From contig CAZTNC010000011.1 in assembly GCA_964614915.1 (NCBI GenBank), positions 1-64,000 on the forward strand: DNA of 64,000 nt, read 5' to 3'. Under the pieces are notes generated by a model. The model did no database searches. It saw nothing but the letters and a program-made list of their open reading frames with translations, and had not been told where the DNA came from. Shown here piece after piece: positions 36,646 to 45,453 of the stretch. Position numbers and translations under genes: made by a program. The stretch is from WTFY01 sp964614915 (lineage in GTDB: Bacteria > Pseudomonadota > Gammaproteobacteria > UBA4575). Each line of letters opens with the position of its first letter. The stretch's first letter is position 1.

Positions 36646-37242
36646 TCATGCTGACCTATCTCTGCGTCTTTGGGCCACAAGCCAGGCCGTGTTGCGAAGC
36701 CCCTGCTGCAGATCCCCGGTACGGCCCTCCTCGCGGTAGGCCAGAACATGCAGGGGTGCAAAGAGTTCCAGCAATTCATTGGGCCCCAGCCGGTAGGCCG
36801 GATTGCCCGGTCCCTCGTCGGTGACCTTCTCGTGAATGAAGGTCTGGTAAAACAACAGGCCCTGGGGTTTGAGCGCTTCGATAATCTGACGGGTGATGGT
36901 TTGCTCCAGATAAAAGCTTACACAGATCACATCAAATGAGCCTGGATCGGGTGGATGTTCGCTGACATCCCGGATGGAGGTTTGAATCTCCAGATTCTCT
37001 GCCACAGCCTGTCGCTGCAGTTCATCAATCGCGATCCTGGAGATATCCCAGGCATGCGCTGCAAGGCCCCTTCGTGCCAGGAACAACGCGTTGCCTCCCT
37101 GACCGCAAGCCAGATCAAGTGCAACCCCAGACTTCGGCAACAGGTGTGCATGCTCCGTCAGTACCCGGGCCGGCATCGGAGATGCTGGGCGAGACTCCGC
37201 ATGCTTTCGGTCCCACTTGTCCCGGGCAGCCTGATCCACCAT
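36646..37242 (-). CDS. Class I SAM-dependent methyltransferase
   Basis: The 198-residue protein has the SAM-binding motif I ALDLACGQGGNALFLARRG and an acidic loop after strand 2 (AWDIS), as in TehB-like and thiopurine-type small-molecule methyltransferases. The substrate cannot be told. It follows trkH by 9 nt and is probably the last gene of that operon. Confidence 0.8.
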   Translation of the reverse strand: MVDQAARDKWDRKHAESRPASPMPARVLTEHAHLLPKSGVALDLACGQGGNALFLARRGLAAHAWDISRIAIDELQRQAVAENLEIQTSIRDVSEHPPDPGSFDVICVSFYLEQTITRQIIEALKPQGLLFYQTFIHEKVTDEGPGNPAYRLGPNELLELFAPLHVLAYREEGRTGDLQQGLRNTAWLVAQRRRDRSA

Positions 37243-37251
37243 TCGCGGGTT

Positions 37252-38703
37252 CTACCTGCGCCAGAAAGCCGGGGTCAGCACCACCAGCAGGGTGAAGATC
37301 TCAAGGCGCCCAAGCAGCATGCCTAAGCACAGCACCCACTTGCTGAAGCCGTTGACACTGGTGTAGTTGACACCGACTTCACCGAGGCCCGGACCCAGGT
37401 TGTTGAGCGTGGCCGCCACCGCAGAGAAGGAGGTGACTTCATCGAGACCCGTGGCCATCAGCAGCAGCAGCATGACGACGAACACGGCGACGTAGGCCGA
37501 GAAAAATCCCCATACCGCTTCCACCACGCGCGAGTCCACCGGTTTCTCGCCGATCTTGACTGCGATCTTGGCACTCGGGTGCACCAGTCTCAAAAGCTCG
37601 CGCAATCCCTGCTTAACCAACAGCAGCACGCGGATCACCTTCATGCCACCGCCGGTGGATCCTGCACAGCCGCCGATGAAGCTCACGAAAAGCAGCAGCA
37701 ACGGCAACGAGCCCGGCCACTGGTGAAACTCTGATGTGGTAAAGCCCGTGGTCGTGCCGATCGAGACCGCATGGAAGATGGCCTGGCCGAAGGTCTCCCC
37801 GAGGCCCGGGTAGACTGCGCTGACCTGAAGTGTGACGACCGCAATCGCGGTTACGGCAAGCAGCACGGAAAGGTAGGTCTTGAACTCCGCATCCTGCAGG
37901 TAATGGCGAAGGCTCACTGACTTCCAAGTGATGAAGTGCAGGCCAAAGTTGGCCCCTGCGAGGAGCATGAACAGGATGGCGATCGCTTCGATCGCACCAC
38001 TGTCAAAGTAACCGATGCTCGCATCGTGGGTAGAGAAGCCGCCGATGGCCACCGTCGAGAAACTGTGCGAGATGGCATCGAAGGCACTCATGCCGGCGAG
38101 CCAATACGCGAAGGCACACGCTGCGGTCAGCAGCAGGTAGATGTACCACAGCGCCTTGGCGGTCTCCTTAATGCGAGGCGTGAGGCGATTGTCCTTCACC
38201 GGCCCCGGGGTCTCGGCACGGTAGAGCTGCATGCCACCGACACCAAGCAGAGGCAGGATGGCCACCGCCAGCACGATGATGCCCATGCCGCCCAGCCACT
38301 GCAGGCTCTGGCGGTAGAACAGGATGGATTTGGGCAGAGCATCGAGACCGGTGATGACGGTCGCACCGGTGGTGGTCAGCCCGGAGATGGATTCAAACAC
38401 CGCATCGGTCAGCCCGAGGTCAAGCGATGGCGAGAGGAGGAACGGCAGGGCTCCGAAGGTGCCAAGCACCGTCCAGAACAGCACCACGATCAAGAACCCC
38501 TCGCGAAGGCGAAGGTCGTCGCGGACATCGCGCACCGGGTACCACAGGGCCACGGCCGCCGCGAACGTGATCAGGGTCGAAACAATGTAGGGCCATACCA
38601 CCTCGTCCTCGTACATGAAGCTGAACACTACAGGCACCAGCATGGTGAGGCTGAAGGCGGCCAGCAGCAGGCCGAGGATGCGCTGGATGACCTCTCTTTG
38701 CAT
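37252..38703 (-). CDS. trkH: Trk potassium uptake protein TrkH
   Basis: The 483-residue membrane protein has the four M1-P-M2 repeats of the Trk/Ktr channel-like family. Filter regions are recognisable at SGLTTTGATVITG, FSTVAIGGFSTH and IGTTTGFTTSEF, with a Gly-rich loop FIGGCAGSTGGGMKV. It forms the K+ pathway gated by TrkA, whose gene lies immediately upstream. Confidence 0.93.
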   Translation of the reverse strand: MQREVIQRILGLLLAAFSLTMLVPVVFSFMYEDEVVWPYIVSTLITFAAAVALWYPVRDVRDDLRLREGFLIVVLFWTVLGTFGALPFLLSPSLDLGLTDAVFESISGLTTTGATVITGLDALPKSILFYRQSLQWLGGMGIIVLAVAILPLLGVGGMQLYRAETPGPVKDNRLTPRIKETAKALWYIYLLLTAACAFAYWLAGMSAFDAISHSFSTVAIGGFSTHDASIGYFDSGAIEAIAILFMLLAGANFGLHFITWKSVSLRHYLQDAEFKTYLSVLLAVTAIAVVTLQVSAVYPGLGETFGQAIFHAVSIGTTTGFTTSEFHQWPGSLPLLLLFVSFIGGCAGSTGGGMKVIRVLLLVKQGLRELLRLVHPSAKIAVKIGEKPVDSRVVEAVWGFFSAYVAVFVVMLLLLMATGLDEVTSFSAVAATLNNLGPGLGEVGVNYTSVNGFSKWVLCLGMLLGRLEIFTLLVVLTPAFWRR

Positions 38704-38743
38704 GTCGGGGGTGCTCCGGAGTTACAGGTGGTTGGACCTGCGC

Positions 38744-40111
38744 CTAGATGAACGTGGCACTGACCTGGAAGAGGCGCTCGATCTCGCGCACCCCGCCCTT
38801 GTCGGCCAAGAACAAGATGACGTGGTCCTCCGGCTCGATCATGATGTCCGGCTCCGCGATGACCACCAGGTCGCCCCGGGCAATGGCCCCGATGGTCGCG
38901 CCCTTGGGCAGCTTGATCTCCCCGATGCTGCGACCGACCACCTTGGAGGTCTTGCGATCTCCATGAGCGACCGCCTCCATGGCCTCGGCCGCACCTCGCC
39001 GAAGCGAGTGCACTGCCACCACATCGCCCTTTCGGATGTGCGCAAGCAGGGTGCCGAGTGTCACCTGGCGTGGGGAGATCGCGATGTCGACGATGCCGCT
39101 TTCCACAAGCTCCACGTAGCTCGGGCGATTGATCAGCGACATGACCTTGTTGGCCCCCAGGCGCTTGGCCAGCATGGAGGACAGGATATTGGCCTCATCA
39201 TCATTGGTCAGTGCACAGAAGACATCGATATCCTCGATGTTCTCCTCGCGCAGCATGTCCTGGTCGGCCGCATCGCCTTGCAAGACAATAGTCTTGTTGA
39301 GCGATTCGGACAGGAATTTCGTGCGCTTGGTGTTTCGGTCGATGATCTTGATCTGGTAGTCATCCTCCAGGGATTTCGCAAGGTGGTAGCCGATATTGCC
39401 GCCGCCTGCGAGCAGGATACGCTTGTAGGGATTGTCGTCACCACGCCACTGCCCGGTCATGGCCATGGCATTGTCCGAGGAGGCCAGGAAGAATACCTCG
39501 TCGTTCTCCAGGATGATGGTCAGGTCATTGATGGGGATGGAGCGGTTGTTGCGGTACACGGCCACCACCTTGGCCTCGGTCTCCGGCATCAGCTCCCAGA
39601 TATTGCCGAGCCTTCGCCCGATCATGCGCTTGCTGGCACGAAGCGCGAGCAGCTTGATGCGTCCATCGGCAAAGTCCAGCACCTGCAGGGAGTCGGGGTG
39701 TTCGATGAGGCGCTGAATGTACTGCGAAATCAGGTATTCCGGGCTGATCAGCACGTCCACCGGCAGGGCTTCCTGCACGAACAAGTTGTCGTGGGTAAAG
39801 TATTCGAGTGCGCGGATGCGTGCGATCTTGGTGGGGGTGTGAAACAGTGTGTAGGCGACCTGACAGGCGACCATGTTGGTCTCATCGCTTTGCGTCAGGG
39901 CGATGATCATGTCGGCATCGCGTGCCCCGGCTTCCTCCAGCAGGGTCGGGTGCGAGGCCTTGCCGACCACGGTACGCAGATCGGCCCGCCCCTGGATGTC
40001 CTGCAGGATCAGCGGGTCCGCATCCACCAGGGTGATATCGTGGCCTTCGTTGGCCAGGCTGATGGCCAAGGAGGAGCCTACCTGGCCGGCCCCCAGTATG
40101 ATTATCTTCAT
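38744..40111 (-). CDS. trkA: Trk potassium transport regulator TrkA
   Basis: TrkA of 455 residues is the cytoplasmic NAD-binding gate subunit. It has two RCK halves; the first begins KIIILGAGQVGSSLA and the second RILLAGGGNIGYHLA, each followed by a TrkA-C domain. The gene precedes trkH by 40 nt. In many relatives rsmB lies between fmt and trkA, but here the 178-bp gap has no gene. Confidence 0.95.
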   Translation of the reverse strand: MKIIILGAGQVGSSLAISLANEGHDITLVDADPLILQDIQGRADLRTVVGKASHPTLLEEAGARDADMIIALTQSDETNMVACQVAYTLFHTPTKIARIRALEYFTHDNLFVQEALPVDVLISPEYLISQYIQRLIEHPDSLQVLDFADGRIKLLALRASKRMIGRRLGNIWELMPETEAKVVAVYRNNRSIPINDLTIILENDEVFFLASSDNAMAMTGQWRGDDNPYKRILLAGGGNIGYHLAKSLEDDYQIKIIDRNTKRTKFLSESLNKTIVLQGDAADQDMLREENIEDIDVFCALTNDDEANILSSMLAKRLGANKVMSLINRPSYVELVESGIVDIAISPRQVTLGTLLAHIRKGDVVAVHSLRRGAAEAMEAVAHGDRKTSKVVGRSIGEIKLPKGATIGAIARGDLVVIAEPDIMIEPEDHVILFLADKGGVREIERLFQVSATFI

Positions 40112-40289
40112 GGCAATCCCTCGTCTATCCCAACTTGTGGACAGTCGGTATGCAGGCGGGCAGCATAGGGTAAGTCATGTTCGCCGGGCAAGGGTTTTCA
40201 TACTGCTATTTTGGGGGGTCTGGAGCCTGAAAAATACCCCATTTGCATCTTCCTGACCACCACCCCACAACATCTAGTGAGTCCAGCCC

Positions 40290-41240
40290 TCATACACCCA
40301 CCGCCTCTGTGGTAAAGCGTTGTCCGCCCAGATCATGGGCATTGAGAAAATCATGGGCGGGCAGGGGTTTGCCGCCTGGCAGCTGCAGGCAGTCAATCCC
40401 CAGCATGCCTGCTCCAGTGGCTACCTGAATGGCTTTTCGAGCCTCCATTACCGTACCCGGAACCCCGCCCGGATCTCCGGATAGGCAATGGGATTCCCAG
40501 ATGCGCACCCGGTCCTGTCCCAGGAAGGTATAGGCCACCGGCCAGTCGTTGAACGCCCGCACCTTGCGCTCGATCTGTACTGCACTCTCACGCCAGTCGA
40601 TCAACGCCTCGGACTTGCCGACCTTGGGGGCATGGCAGACCTTGCTCAAATCCTGCGGCTTGGCCCCGATTCGGCCCTCGACCAGGCTACCCAGCACCTC
40701 GGGCATCTCGTCGCAGGCCATCTGCATCAACCGCTCACGCAGCGTGACCGTCGTATCCCCGGCCTTGATCTCGCATCGAGCCTGGTGCAGGACGGGCCCT
40801 GCATCCAGGGCCTCGACCATTTGCATGAAAGAAATACCGGTCTCCTCGTCCCCTGCTAGCAGGGCTCGCTGGATCGGGGCAGCGCCGCGCCAGCGCGGCA
40901 ACAGCGAGGTATGGGCATTGATGCAGCCGAGCCTTGGCAGATCCAGGGCTTGCCGTGGCAGCAGCAGGCCGTATGCACACACCAACATCACATCCGCCTG
41001 CAATGCCGCAAGCTGAGCGCACTCGTGTTCATCGAGACGCTCGGGCTGGTGCACTGCAAGGCCTGCATGGTCTGCAAGCTGCCTGACCGGACTCGCGCGC
41101 ACCTTGCGTCCGCGCCCTGCTGGTCGATCCGGCTGGGTGTAGACGGCAACGATACGGTGCTTTTGCGAAAGCAGGGCCTGCAGGAGGGTAGCGGCAAACG
41201 GTGGGGTGCCCGCAAATACAATATCAAGAGGTGTGGACAC
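40290..41240 (-). CDS. fmt: Methionyl-tRNA formyltransferase
   Basis: The protein of 316 residues formylates initiator methionyl-tRNA with 10-formyl-THF. The N-terminal domain has FAGTPPFAA, and the catalytic segment NAHTSLLPRWRGAAPIQRAL contains the Asn-His pair; the Asp is in the following LDAGPVLH region. The C-terminal domain with VRAFNDWPVAY is the tRNA-binding part. It is downstream of def by 38 nt, the usual pair. Confidence 0.95.
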   Translation of the reverse strand: MSTPLDIVFAGTPPFAATLLQALLSQKHRIVAVYTQPDRPAGRGRKVRASPVRQLADHAGLAVHQPERLDEHECAQLAALQADVMLVCAYGLLLPRQALDLPRLGCINAHTSLLPRWRGAAPIQRALLAGDEETGISFMQMVEALDAGPVLHQARCEIKAGDTTVTLRERLMQMACDEMPEVLGSLVEGRIGAKPQDLSKVCHAPKVGKSEALIDWRESAVQIERKVRAFNDWPVAYTFLGQDRVRIWESHCLSGDPGGVPGTVMEARKAIQVATGAGMLGIDCLQLPGGKPLPAHDFLNAHDLGGQRFTTEAVGV

Positions 41241-41278
41241 GGGTCACCCTGCGCACGCGATGCGGGGATTTTGACCGA

Positions 41279-41815
41279 TCACAGTGAAGGTGCGTGGGCT
41301 CCGCTTGGTTCGGTGTCTGCAGCCTTCTGTGCCTTGAGCAGCTTCTTTTTCAGGCGGTCGCGCTTGAGCGGAGACAGATAGTCGATGAAAAGCTTGCCCT
41401 GCAGGTGATCGATCTCGTGCTGGATACACACAGCGAGCAGACCCTCAGCTTCTAGGGTCATGGGCTTGCCTTCGAGATCCAGTGCCTCGACCGTGACTTT
41501 CTGCGCACGCTTCACATGCGCGAATATCTCGGGCACCGACAGGCAGCCCTCGCGCATCTCCTCTTCACCTTCGCGCTCGATGATGTTCGGGTTGATCAGA
41601 CAACGGGGTTCGTCCTTGTCTTCCGAGACGTCGATGACGGCGACCTGCTGCAGGATATTGACCTGGGTGGCGGCAAGCCCGATCCCCGGGGCGTCATACA
41701 TGGTCTCGAACATGTCCTCCACGGTCTTTTTCAGGGCATCGTCCACGACCTCCACGGGCAAGGCCTTTCGGCGCAGCCTCGGGTCGGGAAAATGCAGGAT
41801 GTCCAGTAATGCCAT
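41279..41815 (-). CDS. def: Peptide deformylase
   Basis: Starting at MALLDILHFPDPRLR, the protein is 178 residues; the open frame runs 19 codons further upstream, which has no family similarity. The three motifs are GIGLAATQ, EGCLSVPE and QHEIDHLQGKLFID (Cys and two His bind the metal). The C-terminus has a longer Lys/Arg-rich helix and tail. It removes the formyl group added by Fmt. Confidence 0.95.
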   Translation of the reverse strand: MALLDILHFPDPRLRRKALPVEVVDDALKKTVEDMFETMYDAPGIGLAATQVNILQQVAVIDVSEDKDEPRCLINPNIIEREGEEEMREGCLSVPEIFAHVKRAQKVTVEALDLEGKPMTLEAEGLLAVCIQHEIDHLQGKLFIDYLSPLKRDRLKKKLLKAQKAADTEPSGAHAPSL

Positions 41816-41984
41816 GGGGTTCAAGCCGCCTTGTACGGGTTCGTGCGCATGATGTCTGCCGCAGCCCTGCACGCGGTTTGGTCGGGGCTTCGGGGAAATT
41901 TAGTCTAGCAAATATTATTCAGCGACAACACGTACCGAAGGGACGGTCTTTCCGGATGCGTCGTCGCCCGGCAACCTGCAATGC

Positions 41985-42848
41985 CTACCTTTTCCCACCG
42001 AACGCACCATCGATCCGGTTGCCGCCGCGCCGATACCAGAACGTGCCCGCAATCGCCTGTCCATTGGGACCGTAGAAACTGCCCACCGCTTCGCCCTGCT
42101 CTCTCCCACGGCTGGTCTCGTACTGGTTTGCCGACAGCCTGAAGGTTGCAACATCGAGGGCAGGGTCGTAGCCATCGGCATACTTGTCGGTGCCGACATC
42201 GCCTTCAAATGACATCCACCTCGTGCCGACGATCCCGCCACTGGGCAATACCTTGTACATCGACTCAAGGGAAATGTTCAGATAGTCATCTCGGTAGGGG
42301 TAGCGATCACGCGTCCAGTACACGGCCCGCAGTTTCCCGTACACCTGGTCGCCGTCGTTGGCTTCCCAAACCCCGTTGTGATCGAGCGTACCTTCGTAAA
42401 TACGGCCCCAGATGGGACCCGTGTATTCGAACTTGATACCGTCTGAACCTTGCGGGAGATTATCGACCGAGCCGGTGGGTGTGCCATGGACCACCCAGTG
42501 TGAACTGTTTTCATCCCACATGGTCTCTTCCACCCGGTAAAACCCCTGATTGAAGCTCGCCCACTGGCCATAGCTTGTGGGTGAGATCGGTTCCGTCGAG
42601 GTGGGGGGTGTCGAAGTCGTCGACTGTTGTGCCGGCGTCGGGGTACCCGGGGTCTGGGTGCTTATAATCTGGTTGCCCGGAACCTGTGTGTTTGTAGTCT
42701 GGGTACCCGTGGGATCGGTCAGTTGTGGCACAGATACCATCTCATCCCCTGGCATCGCGGGTAAGCCACCGTCCTGACTGCCGCCCCCACCGCTGCCACA
42801 GGCGGTGAGCAGGATAGCCATCAGCGAGACGGCAACGTGATCCCTCAC
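41985..42848 (-). CDS. TbpB-like surface lipoprotein with Thr/Pro-rich linker
   Basis: The 287-residue protein has a lipoprotein signal (VSLMAILLTAC, Cys17) followed by a Gly/Ser tract and a linker of Thr/Gln/Pro repeats (TQTTNTQVPGNQ-like units, about 45-90). The rest is beta-rich and ends with AVGSFYGPNGQAIAGTF and IDGAFGGKR, the closing motif of transferrin-binding-protein-like barrels. It stands where other genomes have a LysM or dprA gene before def. Ligand unknown; a SLAM client by inference. Confidence 0.75.
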   Translation of the reverse strand: MRDHVAVSLMAILLTACGSGGGGSQDGGLPAMPGDEMVSVPQLTDPTGTQTTNTQVPGNQIISTQTPGTPTPAQQSTTSTPPTSTEPISPTSYGQWASFNQGFYRVEETMWDENSSHWVVHGTPTGSVDNLPQGSDGIKFEYTGPIWGRIYEGTLDHNGVWEANDGDQVYGKLRAVYWTRDRYPYRDDYLNISLESMYKVLPSGGIVGTRWMSFEGDVGTDKYADGYDPALDVATFRLSANQYETSRGREQGEAVGSFYGPNGQAIAGTFWYRRGGNRIDGAFGGKR

Positions 42849-43203
42849 AGTCTCTCCCTGTTGATTGACCCATGTGCTGTTAGTCCGCTGAAATGTTCAG
42901 CGGTTCACATCGGCCGTAGACAAATCAAGGGGCCACCCTACTACAATGTTCGGCGAGGGAGTACCTATGATATGGGGGGGATTACATACTTAAACTCCCT
43001 TCACAGAGAAGGGATCAAGATAAGATAAAGAGTCTCTGTCGTCAGGGGAGTTGAAAAAGGAGACGTTACCGATACAGACAATTCGCGACAATCGGGATCG
43101 AGTCGTGGGGTAGTGAGATTAAACCGAGAAGGGATACCAGGAAACTAGGAGGGTGCTAACTCTACTAGGATCAGGAACCCCTTCCCGTAACTAAAAGAGA
43201 AGC
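42849..43203. other. Non-coding stretch between two lipoprotein genes
   Basis: No gene is supported in these 355 bases. Composition is mixed and lower in GC than the core genes. The right side continues into the folded element at 43204-43310. Confidence 0.5.
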
Positions 43204-43310
43204 CACACCGGGGCCGTTAGGTTAGGCCTGCCCCGGCATGGCGGGAGCCCAAGGATGTCTACAGCCTTGGGGGACAACGGCCCGGAAATCATACAAACCG
43301 GGCCGGTGTG
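43204..43310. repeat. Nested inverted repeats able to fold into a branched structure
   Basis: CACACCGG at 43204 pairs with CCGGTGTG at 43303; GGGCCGTT at 43211 pairs with AACGGCCC at 43276; inside them CCCAAGG at 43248 pairs with CCTTGGG at 43265. An alternative hairpin CCCGG/CCGGG lies at 43281-43302. The element ends just behind the stop of the large lipoprotein gene (minus strand), so it may terminate or stabilise that transcript, or be a mobile palindromic unit. Confidence 0.65.
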
Positions 43311-43316
43311 ACTTGG

Positions 43317-45026
43317 TCAGTCTGTACTGGCTCCAAATGATCCGATGACGTGACCGTCCGAGAAATGCCCTGTGAATTCTCCAGCAACAGATGAAGGGTA
43401 ATTATCCGTAGCTACTGAATCACCAGTTGGAGCATTTACAGGACTTCCATAAAACGCCCCGCTCCATTGACCCATCAAATCACCTTTACCGGTGTCATCA
43501 GAAAACATCCGGCTTGTTGCGGTAAGACCGTCTATGTCTGCAGCATTTAAATTTAACGCCCAGTCGCTGATCGTATCGCCTGCCGCATTCTGGAAGTTAT
43601 CCACCATTCCACTGATGGTGAAGGCTTCAGCTGCTGAAATCCTGTCAGAGCCATTTACATGGGTACCGCCGTCTCCAGTGCTGCCAAAGTGTGCAGTCAG
43701 ACTTACATTTGCAGAAAACTGTCCAGCCTCGGCAGGGGTTCCGACGACCTTGCCGTCCACAATGGCCAGAGCTTTCAAGGCGTACATGCCGGTAGCGGAA
43801 CCATCGTAGGTTGCCGTACCGTCAAGGTCGGCCAGTGTGGTTGTGGCATAGTCAAAGGGCACGCTTCCCTCGGCAAATACACCTACTCCGTACCTGTCGC
43901 CGGTGCTTTTCTGCAACCAGTAACCGAATACCAGGTAATCTGTGTCTGGCTTTGAACCCAGAATTACATGATCATCTTCGGTATCCGTATTGGTGGGGTT
44001 GGCGGTAAACGTGAATGTTCCACCTGTAACCGCTAAAACACCATCATCATTTCTTGTAAGTGTGCAATCCCCAGTGCCACTACAGCTATACTTACCCGGC
44101 ACTCCGTAAAGCGTTCCGGAAAAACTATCGCCGTTGTCAGTCGTTCGATTGGTTCCGGCGGATGGAGGAATTCTAGCGCCCGTCATTTTGCCTGCAGTGC
44201 CGGAAGCTATAGAGTCTGAGCTAGTATCGAAAGTGATCACGTCATAGATCATTCTTTCTCCACCGGTGGGTTGAGTATCCCCTTCAGCCCCTGCAGTCAG
44301 TCCTGTGGGCCAAGTGAAATCATTGAACGGCGTTGAACCTGCAGCCTCCACATTTGAATAAATGGTCAGCGTGTCCGTTTTCCCGGATTTGGTTCTTTGG
44401 TAAACACTCGCTTTATAATCTCCATGCAGAGCAATGCGGGATTCGCTCATGTCCTGGAATTCTTCCGAGTTTCTGATATTGCCGTCATTTTCTCCAAGCT
44501 CGTCACCACTGGCAAAATCAGCGCCTCCAACAGAAATTCTTCCTCCACTCATAAGATGAATATTTTCACCGGGTCGGCGATTGCTCAGTTCATTGTCTTC
44601 AGGGAAATCGCCGTCTCCATCCGGATCGGCAATCGCCATGGTTAAGACATTAATTCGGTCCTGCTCCGCTTTTGCCGCAGCCGCTTTACTGTCCAGAGAG
44701 GCCTGGGATTCTGCAGCTGTAGCAGCGCCACCAGTAGACGTGGCTGTTCCATCGGCAGCAACCATTACTGAGCAAGCATCTCCACCAGCAGGACATGTGA
44801 AGGTGATATCACCGATAGTTGCAGTTGAACCGGCCATGATCTCTTCCGTTCCTTCCGTGGCATCAACACCGTCGGGTAAGGTGACGGGATGAGTCGTCGG
44901 CATTGGCATCGTGTCCGAACCTGGGTCCGGCATCATAGTGGTGTCATCACTGCCGCCGCCGCCGCCTCCACAGGCAGTCAACACGAATGCGAACAGCAGG
45001 GTTAAAAGAATGTAAATCGGTTTCAT
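43317..45026 (-). CDS. Large TbpB-like surface lipoprotein
   Basis: I start at the ATG preceded by AGGGAG with 6-nt spacing; an ATG 24 nt upstream lacks this. The 569-residue protein has the signal MKPIYILLTLLFAFVLTAC and a six-Gly tract after the lipidated Cys. Residues of about 350-569 hold a TbpB-like barrel: LVFGYWLQKSTGD, GTATYDGSATG, ISGMVDNF, WSGAFYGSPV and a closing VAGEF..HFSDG..IGSFG. It is the intact homolog of the frameshifted gene at 33.1-34.6 kb. Function at the surface is likely; the ligand is unknown. Confidence 0.8.
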   Translation of the reverse strand: MKPIYILLTLLFAFVLTACGGGGGGSDDTTMMPDPGSDTMPMPTTHPVTLPDGVDATEGTEEIMAGSTATIGDITFTCPAGGDACSVMVAADGTATSTGGAATAAESQASLDSKAAAAKAEQDRINVLTMAIADPDGDGDFPEDNELSNRRPGENIHLMSGGRISVGGADFASGDELGENDGNIRNSEEFQDMSESRIALHGDYKASVYQRTKSGKTDTLTIYSNVEAAGSTPFNDFTWPTGLTAGAEGDTQPTGGERMIYDVITFDTSSDSIASGTAGKMTGARIPPSAGTNRTTDNGDSFSGTLYGVPGKYSCSGTGDCTLTRNDDGVLAVTGGTFTFTANPTNTDTEDDHVILGSKPDTDYLVFGYWLQKSTGDRYGVGVFAEGSVPFDYATTTLADLDGTATYDGSATGMYALKALAIVDGKVVGTPAEAGQFSANVSLTAHFGSTGDGGTHVNGSDRISAAEAFTISGMVDNFQNAAGDTISDWALNLNAADIDGLTATSRMFSDDTGKGDLMGQWSGAFYGSPVNAPTGDSVATDNYPSSVAGEFTGHFSDGHVIGSFGASTD

Positions 45027-45453
45027 CAGGTACTCCCTAGTCGTAGACATCGTGACTTAAACCGACACACAAGGTGCCGGGCCATTGTCAAACATCTACT
45101 AACGTTGAGAAGTCCCTGCTTGTTTCCGAAGCATAGGAGAACGAGCCTGTTCTCCTGCGCCAATGCGGTGTTGCATTAGGCAGGTAACCCGGCTCTGGGT
45201 CGTTAGTAGCGTTTGACAATGAAAAAGTATAACGAGAGTTCAGGCAGATAACACTCGATAAATTTTATATGGCGATTACCTGATTGTATGTTAGGACATT
45301 CTAATGCTTGAAAAAATTGAAGCAGCAGTTCCTCTCCTTGCAAGCCTGAACGTGAATCCATTCACACAATGAATTTTCCTTTTACACATAGAACAACGGC
45401 ACACCCTGCAGGCATGCACCTGGAGCATTAACAGACCGTCCTGAACGGGCGGC
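45027..45453. other. Non-coding stretch holding an inverted-repeat element
   Basis: These 427 bases have no gene. The first part is the upstream region of the large lipoprotein gene and contains the inverted-repeat element at 45083-45221. The rest, up to the stop of the first barrel gene, is AT-rich with no clear motif. Confidence 0.6.
45083..45221. repeat. 139-bp element with long terminal inverted repeats and inner hairpins
   Basis: The left arm (45083-45104) begins CATTGTCAAAC and ends ACTAACG; the right arm (45201-45221) is its inverted copy with one indel and one or two changes. Inside, AGGAGAAC pairs perfectly with GTTCTCCT (45135-45156), and AATGC with GCATT (45162-45177). The layout resembles a small non-autonomous palindromic element or a structured 5' leader of the lipoprotein gene on the minus strand. 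Confidence 0.75.

Noticed and set aside
45083..45221. Inverted-repeat element as an integron attC site
   Set aside because: The arms end in ACTAACG and CGTTAGT, which do not match the RYYYAAC and GTTRRRY core boxes.
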